26,138 nt of DNA, from NCBI GenBank assembly GCA_036502025.1, contig DASXZJ010000058.1, positions 1-26,138 of the forward strand, written 5' to 3'. Origin of the DNA: Bog-473 sp036502025. GTDB taxonomy: Bacteria > Actinomycetota > Acidimicrobiia > Acidimicrobiales > RAAP-2. Under the pieces are notes generated by a model. The model was given only the letters and a program-made list of their open reading frames with translations. It ran no database searches and was not told the DNA's origin. The position numbers were made by a program, and so were the translations under genes. Shown here piece after piece: positions 7,452-14,366 of the stretch (position 1 is the stretch's first letter; the number at the start of each line of letters is the position of its first letter).

Positions 7452-8341
7452 CGACGACCATCGTCCTTGACGGCGCGACCCTCCGCTACCACTCGCACGT
7501 CGCGCTCGACGGCGTGAACGTCACGGTAGATGGGCCATCGATCACCGGGTTGCTGGGACGCAACGGCGCCGGTAAGACCACCCTGCTACGACTGATCTCC
7601 GGCCACGAGCTGCCATCCGCAGGACAGGTGCGGGTGCTCGGCGTCAACCCGGCTGAGGACGCACACCAGGTCCTGCTGGTCCGTGAGGATCAAGCCTTTC
7701 CCGACCTTAAGGTCCGCGATGCCCTCCGGGCGGCCAGCTTTTTTCACCTCAATTGGAGTCACAAGTTGGCCGACACGCTGCTCGGCGAGTTCGATCTCCC
7801 TCCCGACCGGCGGATCAAGCACCTGTCGCGAGGCATGCGCTCGGCGCTCGGAATCGTGCTCGGCCTCGCCGCGCAGGCCCCCGTGACGCTCTTCGACGAG
7901 CCCTACGCCGGACTCGACGCCACCGCCCGCCGGCTGTTCTACGACAGAATCCTCGCCGACTACACCGAGCATCCCCGTACCTTCGTGCTCTCCACGCACC
8001 TCATCGACGAGGCCGCCGACTTGTTGGAGCGAGTCCTGGTCATCGACGGTGGCCGCATCGTCCTTGACGCCCCGGCTGATGAGCTGCGGGGTAGCGCCAC
8101 CGCCATAAGCGGCTCTGTCCCCGCCGTCGCCGAGTTCATCGCTGGTCGGACCACCTGGGAGCGCCGAACGGTTGGCACGCTCGCCACCGCCACGATCGCT
8201 GACATGCTCGACGCCACCGACCAGGCCCGAGCCCGCCAACTCCACCTCGCCGTCGCTCCGTTGTCTCTTCAAGAAATCGTCGTGCACGCTACGCACGGCC
8301 AGACCGGCCGCTGCGAGCCTCTTGAGGACGTCTGCCCGTGA
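7448..8341 (+). CDS. ABC transporter ATP-binding protein (exporter module 2, YtrB-like context)
   Basis: A 297-residue ATPase with Walker A GRNGAGKT at about residues 37-44, Walker B VTLFDEPYAGLD and H-loop STHLIDEAADLL. The signature motif is LSRGMRSALG rather than LSGGQ; this degenerate form is common in transporters controlled by YtrA-type regulators. The Q-loop is VREDQAF. The C-terminal 90 residues are a divergent extension. The start is the GTG overlapping the GntR stop; the stop overlaps the permease start, so GntR, ATPase and permease are one transcript. The substrate is unknown; YtrA-regulated systems often respond to cell-wall-active compounds, which is family knowledge and not shown here. 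Confidence 0.88.
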   Translation: MTTTIVLDGATLRYHSHVALDGVNVTVDGPSITGLLGRNGAGKTTLLRLISGHELPSAGQVRVLGVNPAEDAHQVLLVREDQAFPDLKVRDALRAASFFHLNWSHKLADTLLGEFDLPPDRRIKHLSRGMRSALGIVLGLAAQAPVTLFDEPYAGLDATARRLFYDRILADYTEHPRTFVLSTHLIDEAADLLERVLVIDGGRIVLDAPADELRGSATAISGSVPAVAEFIAGRTTWERRTVGTLATATIADMLDATDQARARQLHLAVAPLSLQEIVVHATHGQTGRCEPLEDVCP

Positions 8342-9042
8342 GCACGTGGATCACCGTCGCCCGCTATCACCTCATCCAGCGCCTGAATTTCCTGGTGCTC
8401 CCGTGGGCGATCTTGGCGTTCGCGTTCATCATCTGCCTGGCCATCTTCGGGAGCCTCCACGCCAGCGGCATCGGCACGCATGGCAACCACTACTACGCCG
8501 GTGGCATCGCCACGATCTTCGTTGTGTGGTTCATCGCCGGAATACAAACCACCAGCCGCTCCCTTTCCTTCGCCCTCGCCCTCGGCGCCACCCGCCGCGC
8601 CTACTACCTCGGCAGCATCACCCTTGGTGTCACCCTTGCCGCCGTCTACGGCCTCGGCCTCGCTGGGCTCCAAGCCGTCGAGCGGACAACCGGGGGCTGG
8701 GGCCTCCGGATGCACTTCTTTCGAGTGCCATATCTTCTCGATGGCCCGTGGTACCTCACCTGGTGCACCAGCTTGGTCGGTCTCGCGCTCCTTTACTGCT
8801 GGGGCATCTGGTTCGGCCTTGTCTACCGACGGTGGAATCTCGCAGGCCTCCTCGCCTTTATCGCCACCCAGATCGCCGCATTCACCGCTGGGGCGCTGGC
8901 GGTCACTTGGACGGGTGGCTGGCACAGCCTCGACCGCTTCTTCACCGCCATCAGCGCCGCAGGCCTCACCGGTTTCCTCGCCGCCCTGGCCGCTGCCCTC
9001 ATTGTCGGCGGCCTTTCCACCGCGCGCCGACTCACGGTCTGA
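8338..9042 (+). CDS. Membrane permease subunit of exporter module 2
   Basis: A 234-residue protein with about six hydrophobic segments: FLVLPWAILAFAFIICLAIF, the GIATIFVVWFIAGI region, a helix after RRAYYLGS, LALLYCWGIWFGLVY, LLAFIATQIAAFTAGAL and a last helix in FLAALAAALIVGGL. Two aromatic/Arg turns (LGATRRAYYLG and VYRRWN) fit cytoplasmic loops of ABC-2-like permeases, but no family-defining motif is visible, so the permease call rests on topology and the 4-bp GTGA overlap with the ATPase gene. The last residues, TARRLTV, are basic. It ends the module. Confidence 0.8.
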   Translation: MSTWITVARYHLIQRLNFLVLPWAILAFAFIICLAIFGSLHASGIGTHGNHYYAGGIATIFVVWFIAGIQTTSRSLSFALALGATRRAYYLGSITLGVTLAAVYGLGLAGLQAVERTTGGWGLRMHFFRVPYLLDGPWYLTWCTSLVGLALLYCWGIWFGLVYRRWNLAGLLAFIATQIAAFTAGALAVTWTGGWHSLDRFFTAISAAGLTGFLAALAAALIVGGLSTARRLTV

Positions 9043-9066
9043 TTGCCGAAGGAGAGTCCGAGGCCC

Positions 9067-9171
9067 ATGATCAAGAACGGAAATCCTCGGCGACTTCCGC
9101 CGCGAGAGAACAAACCGCGACTCCAACGTGTCAATAACTGGTCGCTGCATCAACACACGCGCAAGGACTGA
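9067..9171 (+). CDS. Possible small basic ORF preceding the PPOX-type gene (doubtful)
   Basis: A 34-codon frame that starts at ATG with GAAGGAGAG about 12 nt upstream and ends one base before the next gene's ATG (TGAGATG). The product would be Arg/Lys/Asn-rich (starts MIKNGNPRRLPP) with no domain. Its base composition is less GC-biased than its neighbours. The stop/start arrangement would suit a coupled leader peptide, but a chance frame is as likely. Confidence 0.2.
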   Translation: MIKNGNPRRLPPRENKPRLQRVNNWSLHQHTRKD

Positions 9172-9172
9172 G

Positions 9173-9577
9173 ATGGAATTCGCCTCAACCAATATTGATG
9201 ACGTGCGCTCGTTCCTCCAAAAACCACACCGCGCCATCCTCTCGACTCTGGGCACAGACGGAAGCCCACACGTCGTCGTGGTCGACTACTTGGTCGAGGA
9301 GGACGGTCTCCTCCTGAACGGCCGCGTTAGCCGACGATGGGTGCGGAACCTGCGGGAAGACAACAGGGCCTGCGCCCTGATACATGACCACGACGACGTG
9401 AGCCACTGGGTGAGGTTCACAGGCACTGCCGAGGTGGTGAGAGAAGGAAATGACGCCGCCGTAGAGGATGCCATGGTGATGGCGCGACGTTATGGCGACG
9501 ATCCCGAGCAATTCCGAGGTCAGCACCGGGTCACCTGGCACCTCGCTCCTCATCAGATCCTTGAGAGGTCCGAGTGA
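9173..9577 (+). CDS. Pyridoxamine 5'-phosphate oxidase-fold (PPOX) flavin/F420-binding protein
   Basis: A 134-residue split-barrel protein. The N-terminal pattern FLQKPHRAILSTLGTDGSPH followed by VVVVDYLVEEDGLLLNG and SRRWVRNLREDNRACALI is the standard order of PPOX-class enzymes: first strand pair, a hydrophobic strand with acid residues, then the Arg-rich cofactor-phosphate region. FTGTAEVV follows as the next barrel strand. Actinobacterial members usually bind F420 or FMN and reduce or bind tetrapyrroles or small aromatics; which one is not visible. ATG at 9173 with AAGGA 6 nt upstream is used; the frame is open to 9128 but that part lacks a ribosome binding site. Confidence 0.82.
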   Translation: MEFASTNIDDVRSFLQKPHRAILSTLGTDGSPHVVVVDYLVEEDGLLLNGRVSRRWVRNLREDNRACALIHDHDDVSHWVRFTGTAEVVREGNDAAVEDAMVMARRYGDDPEQFRGQHRVTWHLAPHQILERSE

Positions 9578-9689
9578 TCCGCCCTTCGTCCTGAGGCTCG
9601 GAGATGCTGTTCGTCGTTCAATCGCCGGGGAACAAGAGATGCTGCTCGGCGGGCGGAGCATCGCGGTCACGGAGACCGTCGGGCCCGAC

Positions 9690-9723
9690 TTGCCCGCAGG
9701 AGGATCGTCAGCTTATGCTGACG
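9690..9723 (+). promoter_or_regulatory. Promoter with perfect inverted-repeat operator before the HTH/Clp-N pair
   Basis: TTGCCC (9690-9695) and TATGCT (9714-9719) are 18 bp apart, and the ATG at 9727 lies 7 nt after the -10, the geometry of a leaderless transcript. CGTCAGC-TTAT-GCTGACG (9706-9723), with perfect 7-bp arms and a 4-bp centre, covers the -10. A protein bound there would block transcription; the HTH protein encoded next is the natural candidate. Confidence 0.55.
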
Positions 9724-9726
9724 CCT

Positions 9727-9948
9727 ATGGATATGGCCCGTGACCTCGTTGACGCCGTTCAGTCGTCCGATCCGGGCGTAGGCCTTCGCTCCATCGCCCG
9801 CCTGCGCCGGCTAACCGAGCAGCTCGAAGCTCAGCAGGTGGCCGCCGCACGCGGAGCCGGCTGGTCCTGGTCCGACATAGCGATCCCCCTCGGCGTCACC
9901 AAGCAAACCGTGCACCGCAAGTATCACCGATCGAAGGAGATGAGTTAG
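9727..9948 (+). CDS. Small helix-turn-helix protein paired with a Clp N-domain protein
   Basis: A 73-residue protein: a helical first half (MARDLVDAVQSS, then SIARLRRLTEQLEAQQVAAAR) and a helix-turn-helix at about residues 46-66 (WSWSDIAIPLGVTKQTVHRKY). The latter resembles sigma-factor region 4 or AsnC-type recognition helices, with the WxWxxIAxxLGVxxQxVHxKY signature of small actinobacterial regulators that sit next to genes for isolated Clp N-domains. I chose the ATG at 9727 because it is 7 nt after a -10 (leaderless); an alternative ATG at 9715 has AGGAGG 11 nt upstream but lies inside the promoter. The stop is 2 bp before the Clp-N gene, so they are co-transcribed. Autoregulation through the overlapping inverted repeat is inferred. 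Confidence 0.8.
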   Translation: MDMARDLVDAVQSSDPGVGLRSIARLRRLTEQLEAQQVAAARGAGWSWSDIAIPLGVTKQTVHRKYHRSKEMS

Positions 9949-9950
9949 CC

Positions 9951-10649
9951 ATGTTCCGAGGCGACGATGTCGCTCTGACCCAGGTAATGCAGCGGGCGAT
10001 TGGAACGGCTCGCGATCTCGGCCATCCCAGGGTGGGGAGCGAGCACCTGCTCCTCGCCCTGGTTGACCCTCGCGGTCCGCTAGTCGATGTCTTCTCCACG
10101 CACGGAGTCACAGAGCAGACCGTCCGCAATATCGTGATAGCAGCCGCCCCGGCAGGCGCGGGCGCCGCCGCAGATAGTGAGGCGCTGAACCCGCTCGGTA
10201 TCTCGGTGGAAGGATTGCTCGATTCTTTCGGCGTCGCTGTGCTTGATCGAGCGCCGGTGAAAGAGCCTTGGTTCCCGATTGGGGCGCGGCGGGCGCGCAA
10301 GCGCTGCGCCAGCGGCGTCCCACCCATCGGCCTCGATGCACAAGCGGCATATGAGGCATCGCTGCGCCTGGCTATCGCTCGCCGAGAGCGCAAGCATCAA
10401 CCTCAACATCTGGCCCTCGCGCTTGTTGCTCTCGATCCGGGCGTGTCCTGGATGCTTACCGGTATGAGGACTGACCGAGGCCAGCTGTTGTCGGACCTGG
10501 TCGATGCGTTTGCGCCACCTAGAAGTCGGCTGGCCCAATTCGGCGGCGCCCAGCGGCGCTCCAGGGACCGCATCGTGCGCCGGTACCAGCGCACCAGCGG
10601 ACGCATTGCCGTGTCCGCGGGCGACGTCCTGGCACTGCTGGGCGGATGA
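9951..10649 (+). CDS. Stand-alone double Clp N-terminal domain protein
   Basis: A 232-residue protein with two Clp N-type repeats and no AAA+ module. The first (about 1-55) contains VMQRAIGTARDLGHPRVGSEHLLLALV, the classic A.....A..LGH..VG.EHLLLAL pattern; the second (about 125-165) has AYEASLRLAIARRERKHQPQHLALALV. Clp N-domains of ClpA/ClpC bind substrates and adaptors such as ClpS, so a free double domain could be an adaptor, an anti-adaptor or a sensor that controls its HTH partner. The linker (PVKEPWFPIGARRARKR) and the C-terminus are basic. It follows the HTH gene by 2 bp. The fold call is firm; the function is not known. Confidence 0.85.
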   Translation: MFRGDDVALTQVMQRAIGTARDLGHPRVGSEHLLLALVDPRGPLVDVFSTHGVTEQTVRNIVIAAAPAGAGAAADSEALNPLGISVEGLLDSFGVAVLDRAPVKEPWFPIGARRARKRCASGVPPIGLDAQAAYEASLRLAIARRERKHQPQHLALALVALDPGVSWMLTGMRTDRGQLLSDLVDAFAPPRSRLAQFGGAQRRSRDRIVRRYQRTSGRIAVSAGDVLALLGG

Positions 10650-10748
10650 CGACGCAAGCGGCCCGGATGACCTATAGCGCTGCCCGCGGACGGCCTGTCG
10701 AGATCAACAGACGTGAGTCCTTGGCGGGTGACCGACAGGGCCATCGAG

Positions 10749-10850
10749 CTAATCTTCTCGGGCAACGGTGACCACGATGAGCAGGCTTGCTACCGCGAGC
10801 GGTGCCACGAGGACGGCACTGGCCAGCCAGTGCCCGAGGTCGTTGATCAA
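10749..10850 (-). CDS. Possible remnant or very small single-helix membrane protein (doubtful)
   Basis: On the minus strand a frame starting at TTG 10848-10850 would give 33 residues: INDLGHWLASAVLVAPLAVA and then SLLIVVTVARED, one strongly hydrophobic helix flanked by polar ends. The frame stays open upstream to a stop near 10912, reading LRALLGRTLADCPDG without an ATG or GTG. It lies in the 312-bp gap between the Clp-N and NTF2-like genes, where nothing else is seen. It may be a truncated gene or a chance frame; high GC favours hydrophobic antisense frames. Confidence 0.22.
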   Translation of the reverse strand: MINDLGHWLASAVLVAPLAVASLLIVVTVARED

Positions 10851-10961
10851 GCCAGCCGACGACGGTCGGCCGTCGGGGCAATCGGCGAGGGTCCGACCCA
10901 GTAGCGCTCGAAGACGGCGTCATGTGGTCGTCGTGCTGCCGCCCTATGGAAGGATCGCGGC

Positions 10962-11366
10962 GTGAGCACGGACGTTGCCCGAGAGCTCGTGACGCGCTTC
11001 TACGAGAGGCTCTGGAACTCATGGGATGACGCCGAGGTAGACCTCGTTCTCGGATCAGACTTCGTGTTCCGCGGTTCGCTCGGGCAGACCACCCGGGGCA
11101 GAGACGGCTGGCGCCGCTACCGGGACGGCGTGAGGGCCTCGGCACCCGATTTCCACAACGAGGTGGTCGATCTAGTGACCGCCGACGACCGGACAGCAGC
11201 TCGACTGCGCTACACCGGGACTCACTTAGGTCTACTGCTCGGGGTGCCTCCGACGGGACGCCGCTTCGAATACTGCGGAGCCGCATTCTTTGCCATTCGC
11301 GGGGGCTATCTCATTTCCGCGTGGGTGCTCGGGGACCTTGACCACCTCCGAACGCAACTGGCGTGA
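10962..11366 (+). CDS. NTF2-like (SnoaL/ester cyclase-type) protein
   Basis: A 134-residue protein of the NTF2-like cone fold: ELVTRFYERLWNSWDDAEVD (helix 1), VLGSDFVFRGSLGQTTRGRDGWRRYRDGVRASAPDFH (the SnoaL 'polyketide cyclase' signature with the FHN turn), then the strands EVVDLVTADDRTAARLRYTGTHLG and FEYCGAAFFAIRGGYLISAWVLGD. The spacing and the GTHxG segment match the SnoaL-like/ester cyclase group. These small proteins are dimeric enzymes or ligand binders; the reaction cannot be deduced. Start GTG with AGGA 8 nt upstream. A stem-loop follows at 11402-11422. Confidence 0.85.
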   Translation: MSTDVARELVTRFYERLWNSWDDAEVDLVLGSDFVFRGSLGQTTRGRDGWRRYRDGVRASAPDFHNEVVDLVTADDRTAARLRYTGTHLGLLLGVPPTGRRFEYCGAAFFAIRGGYLISAWVLGDLDHLRTQLA

Positions 11367-11401
11367 CCGGCGTCCAGACGTGGAAGCTTGAGCCACCCGA
11401 C

Positions 11402-11422
11402 GTAGGCTCCACAGGGAGCTAC
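11402..11422 (+). terminator. Stem-loop after the NTF2-like gene, possible terminator
   Basis: GTAGGCTCC and GGAGCTAC pair with one bulged G around the loop ACAG, 36 bp after the stop codon. There is no U-tract, so if it terminates it does so as an unconventional actinobacterial hairpin. Confidence 0.3.
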
Positions 11423-11460
11423 CTGAGGCGCTGTTTTGGCGCAGAGGGGAGTGACAGCCG

Positions 11461-11985
11461 ATGACAGACGACCGTCCATCCGACGCTCATCCCGACGTCC
11501 GCGAGCGGATAGCCCGGCGGCTATTCCGCCTACTCAACCCACTTGCCCGCCGGATGATCACCGCCGGAGTACCCACGGGTGCCCCGAACATCCTGCTGAT
11601 CGTGCGCGGGCGCCGGTCAGGTAGTGAGCGTACAACGCCGGTCACGTTGCTCGACTTCGAGGGACACTCGTACGTCCAGGCGACCTACGGAGCGCCGGGC
11701 TGGGGTCGAAACCTCCGGGCGGCGGGCGAGGCGACCGTGATCCGTCCCGGCGGCCGGCGCAGTCCGGTTCGCGCCATCGAGGTCCCGTCCGATGAGGCGG
11801 CAGCGATTCTTCGGCGCGCGCTCGAGCCGTACCGCCAGGTGAACCTACTGCGCAGAGTGCTCGGCTCGCGCGTCAGGCCGCCCGTCGCCCTGCTACGCCG
11901 GTACCGGATACGCATCGACGACACCCCACAGGACTACCTCGCCGAAGCTCAGCGCCACCCGCTGTTCGAACTCCAACCCGAGTAG
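11461..11985 (+). CDS. Deazaflavin (F420)-dependent nitroreductase-family protein (Ddn-like)
   Basis: A 174-residue protein of the Ddn/F420H2-dependent oxidoreductase family. The characteristic order is visible: N-terminal helix (RIARRLFRLLNPLARRMITAG), then ILLIVRGRRSGSERTTPVTLLD, where the GRxSGxxRxxP segment binds the F420 phosphate/lactyl part, then YVQATYGAPGWGRNLRAAGEATV, the GxPxxxxNLxAxxxxxV motif. A strand pair and a helical tail follow. Actinobacterial members reduce nitroaromatics, quinones or unsaturated lactones using reduced F420. ATG with GAGGGGAG about 10 nt upstream. It stands alone; a second family member is at 21653-22198. Confidence 0.87.
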   Translation: MTDDRPSDAHPDVRERIARRLFRLLNPLARRMITAGVPTGAPNILLIVRGRRSGSERTTPVTLLDFEGHSYVQATYGAPGWGRNLRAAGEATVIRPGGRRSPVRAIEVPSDEAAAILRRALEPYRQVNLLRRVLGSRVRPPVALLRRYRIRIDDTPQDYLAEAQRHPLFELQPE

Positions 11986-12214
11986 CGACTAGTGACTACG
12001 ACGATGTGGATTTAGACCTCGCACATGCTCACGAGCACGTGAACTCAGGCGGCCCACTGCAAACGCCGGGAACCATCCGCCGTGTTTCGCACCGAACATC
12101 TCGGGGCCATCTTCGGCTGGTTGACACACTCCGGCGAAAAAGTTTGACGGTTGGCCGGCGACCCCAACGTCGACCGCGAAACCGCAGCGTTCAGGCCGCT
12201 CGTCGTCTGCGCCA

Positions 12215-12237
12215 CCTGCGTATGCTGCATACGCAGG
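12215..12237. repeat. Perfect 10-bp inverted repeat with 3-bp centre
   Basis: Arms CCTGCGTATG and CATACGCAGG flank CTG. The right half, TGCATACGCAG, recurs exactly at 12431-12441. Such a site suits a dimeric DNA-binding protein or a recombinase; neither is encoded next to it. Confidence 0.6.
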
Positions 12238-12274
12238 GGCTGAGCGGGTCCCCAGTGTCTCCGTAAACGCAGAA

Positions 12275-12303
12275 GCCGCCGACCAAACGTGCTGGTCAGC
12301 GGC
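12275..12303 (-). terminator. Hairpin downstream of the hsdR remnant, possible terminator
   Basis: Arms of 11 bp (GCCGCCGACCA / TGGTCAGCGGC) flank a 7-nt loop. In the minus-strand RNA the only non-Watson-Crick pair becomes G-U, so the stem is continuous there and is followed by UUCUGCGUUU. It lies about 210 nt after the hsdR stop on the same strand, so it may be the old terminator of that operon. Confidence 0.5.
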
Positions 12304-12514
12304 CTGTGCATGCGCAAGAGGGCGCGGAAAACGCCCGTGCTTGGTGGCGGGGGGTTGCCACCGTTTCGCCACTTCAGACCTCTGCAGCGCCCAACTCGCT
12401 GGTCGGTGTCGGCGCGCCTGCATAGCGCAATGCATACGCAGTTGCCTGGTGCTTCACCCACGTCGAGGGTCCCCAGAAACCCGACGTCACAGCGACCTTC
12501 GGGTCAGATACCCG

Positions 12515-12805
12515 TTACGCCGCCTCTGCAGCGGCACGGACACGATCCAGAACCGCGACGAGGCTATCGACCTCTTCCGAGGTGAACAGATCGCCTGGGC
12601 CGTGCGGGGCGATATCAGTGAAGGGGGACTCGTAGAGGAGTGCTGCGCCCATAACCCCGTGCTCGGTGAGGTGGTTGATGATGAGGTCGAGGAACTCGAT
12701 CTGATTCCCACTGAGTGTCCGCCCTGCGAGGAAGTCGGCGATGGCCTCCTTGGCGGCCCCTCGGTCCAGCCCGATCAGGGACCGGACGAGTAGTCCGAGC
12801 CGCCG
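12515..12805 (-). pseudogene. hsdR: Type I restriction enzyme HsdR, C-terminal remnant
   Basis: A 96-residue open frame without any start codon, ending in TAA at 12515. It reads LGLLVRSLIGLDRGAAKEAI, then LSGNQIEFLDLIINHLTEHG, ALLYESPFTDIAPHGPGDLF and a final helix EEVDSLVAVLDRVRAAAEAA. This is the well-conserved C-terminal region of type I restriction endonuclease R subunits (the EcoEI-like HsdR C-terminal domain). The helicase and nuclease parts, more than 700 residues, are missing, and the frame is interrupted by a stop at 12806-12808. No hsdM or hsdS is present. The remnant abuts a damaged SRPBCC gene, so a deletion joined two unrelated genes. Confidence 0.75.
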
Positions 12806-13289
12806 TTATCCTCACGGCCGTCAATCGTGCCGGTCGCTGCGTCATAGGTTTCGAAGAGGTTCTTCAGCCTGTTGAGGTCTTGGAGAAGCGATCCTCGGGC
12901 AGCACGGAGGACTGGCAGAATCGGAAGGTACCGGCGCTTCGCAGTCAGGTCGACGGCGCAGTCGACCTTGGTCCTTTCGCCGTTGGGCACGAAGTGCATG
13001 GTCCAGACTCCGCACGTGAACCGGTGATGCAGTATCTCGATCGTATTCGTCGTGCGGTCGAGAGTTACCACCCGGTAGGAGGTGCGTTCACCCGGCCGGC
13101 GGCCGCGGGCGGCGCCGATGGTGTCGAAAGTGGAGCCCACCTTGAGCTTCTGCGTGGACTTCGATGTGGTCGACGCTGTTGTCCCACAGCGCCACGCTGC
13201 GCGGGTCGCCGAGGATTGGTGGGAATTTATCGAATGTCCCGGACGACCCAGATCGACGCCTCAAGGTGTAGCTGCCGGGAGATCCTCAT
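12775..13289 (-). pseudogene. SRPBCC (polyketide cyclase/START-like) family protein, frameshifted
   Basis: Three pieces of one protein lie in different frames. ATG at 13287-13289 reads MRISRQLHLEAS, then soon hits TAA. A second frame reads LGDPRSVALWDNSVDHIEV. A third continues STQKLKVGSTFDTIGAARGR, ERTSYRVVTLDRTTNTIEIL, and TKVDCAVDLTAKRRYLPILP to ETYDAATG. Order and content are those of an SRPBCC-fold protein of about 160-170 residues (WDNSVD after the first helix, long C-terminal helix). The third frame does not stop naturally but runs into the hsdR remnant and ends at 12775. It starts 32 bp after the alpha/beta hydrolase stop, so it was probably the second gene of that operon. Confidence 0.72.
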
Positions 13290-13320
13290 CGGCAGGGACT
13301 CGGAAAGCGGGCTGGTTCGC

Positions 13321-14205
13321 TCACGCGAGGAAGCGAACCAGTTCGCGGTTCAGCGGTTCGGGGTCGGTGGCGGGGATGGAGTGGTGCGAGGCATTGGGGA
13401 GCGTGACCACGCTCACGCCAGGCATGAGCCGTTCGGCCGCATCCCGCACCTTGTCGACATCGTGCGCTCTGCTCTTCTGCGCGAGCACGACCAAGGTTTC
13501 CACCTCCAGAGCGCGAAGGTCATCGGGACGGGGTGGATGTGGCACAACGAGCTTCGAGCCCCGATACTCGCCCCCGCCGAGGCATGCCAGGGTGAGCGAT
13601 CCCAGATCGAGAGCGATATCGTCGCTTTCCCACGTGACGACCCGGCGAGCCCGCTCGGCGCTCGGACGAACGAAGAGCGGCACGGAGCGGAGCCGGTAGC
13701 CGAGGCTCAGCCCAGCGAAGCACTCGGTCGGGTCGAGCAAGGCGAGCTTGGCCACCCGCGCCGGGGCGTGTACGGCGTAGTTGAGCGCCAACCATGCACC
13801 GTAAGAATGGCCGCAGAAGGCGGCGGACTGGAGCTGGAAGTGGTCGAGGAGTTCGTCCAGCCAGGTCATGTAGTCGTCCCGACCGCGGATCGGCGAGCCC
13901 GCTGGGACGCTCATTCCCGCGTCGCCGAGCTGGTCGACGGCAAAGACCCGATGAGCCCGGCCCAGTTCGGCGACGTTGGCGAACCACACCGTCGAGGTGG
14001 CGCCGTGGCCATGAAGCAACACGAGGGGCGCTCCGTCAGGGTCGCCGCAAACCTGGGCGTGTGTGGTGCCGAACCTTCCCGGAGCGTCCTTAGAGGCCAC
14101 CGGGAGCGGCCATCGGGTAAGCGCGGCTGCGTAGGCATCGGAGAACGCTTCGGCTACCTCCGCAGATCCGAATCGTTGCCGCAGGCTGTGATTCATCTTC
14201 TGCAT
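13321..14205 (-). CDS. Alpha/beta-fold hydrolase
   Basis: A 294-residue alpha/beta hydrolase. The oxyanion segment is LVLLHGHGAT (about 62-70), the nucleophile elbow is GHSYGAW with Ser at about 134, and the catalytic His is in NASHHSIP (about 274-275). An acid candidate is the Asp in KSRAHDVDKV (about 249), replacing the usual G.xD position. A helical cap around residues 155-225 would set substrate choice, which is not readable; esterase, lactonase or epoxide-type activity are all possible. The ATG at 14205 has AAGGGAG 5 nt upstream. Two copies of the TACGTC-N5-GCGYAG box precede it, suggesting co-regulation with the kinase/ABC locus. A broken SRPBCC gene follows. Confidence 0.88.
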   Translation of the reverse strand: MQKMNHSLRQRFGSAEVAEAFSDAYAAALTRWPLPVASKDAPGRFGTTHAQVCGDPDGAPLVLLHGHGATSTVWFANVAELGRAHRVFAVDQLGDAGMSVPAGSPIRGRDDYMTWLDELLDHFQLQSAAFCGHSYGAWLALNYAVHAPARVAKLALLDPTECFAGLSLGYRLRSVPLFVRPSAERARRVVTWESDDIALDLGSLTLACLGGGEYRGSKLVVPHPPRPDDLRALEVETLVVLAQKSRAHDVDKVRDAAERLMPGVSVVTLPNASHHSIPATDPEPLNRELVRFLA

Positions 14206-14282
14206 GGGCTCCCTTCAAAGCTCATCAGGAAAACGTACGTGGCTGGCACGCCGGATGCATCGTCGTTGCGGCGGCTTCCGGC

Positions 14283-14331
14283 CTGCGCTTCCCGACGTAA
14301 TTGGAGACCGAGGACTACGCCTTTCGACGTA
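14283..14331 (-). promoter_or_regulatory. Tandem TACGTC-N5-GCGYAG boxes upstream of the hydrolase
   Basis: On the minus strand two 17-bp boxes, TACGTCGAAAGGCGTAG (14331-14315) and TACGTCGGGAAGCGCAG (14299-14283), repeat with a 32-bp period and point at the hydrolase start, 78 nt beyond the nearer box. A -10-like GATGCA follows the nearer box after 21 nt, as it does at the kinase promoter. Probable binding sites of an activator, most simply the response regulator at 15709-16374. Confidence 0.6.
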
Positions 14332-14366
14332 CAACAAGAGTCCTTCGGGGGTTCCGTGCCCTGTCG

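Larger units (their letters stand above)
11986..12514. other. Non-coding stretch with palindromes
   Basis: About 530 bp without a supported gene. Open frames on both strands have no start signal or recognisable domain. It contains a strong palindrome at 12215-12237, a hairpin at 12275-12303 and repeats of TGCATACGCA at 12226, 12307 (one mismatch) and 12431. With the truncated restriction gene next to it, this looks like a scar of a mobile or lost element. Confidence 0.5.

Noticed and set aside
8269..9255. Minus-strand open frame of 328 codons
   Set aside because: It covers the permease of module 2 on the opposite strand; its product is Glu/Gly/Ala-rich with no structure, a typical antisense frame.
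11388..11404. Partial match to the regulatory box (TACGTC-GGGTG-GCTCAA, minus strand)
   Set aside because: Only 10 of 12 fixed positions fit, and it points away from the Ddn-like gene at 11461 toward the end of the NTF2-like gene.
12045..12461. Minus-strand frame of 138 codons in the palindrome region
   Set aside because: It runs through a hairpin and repeats, is Arg-rich, and has neither ribosome binding site nor domain.
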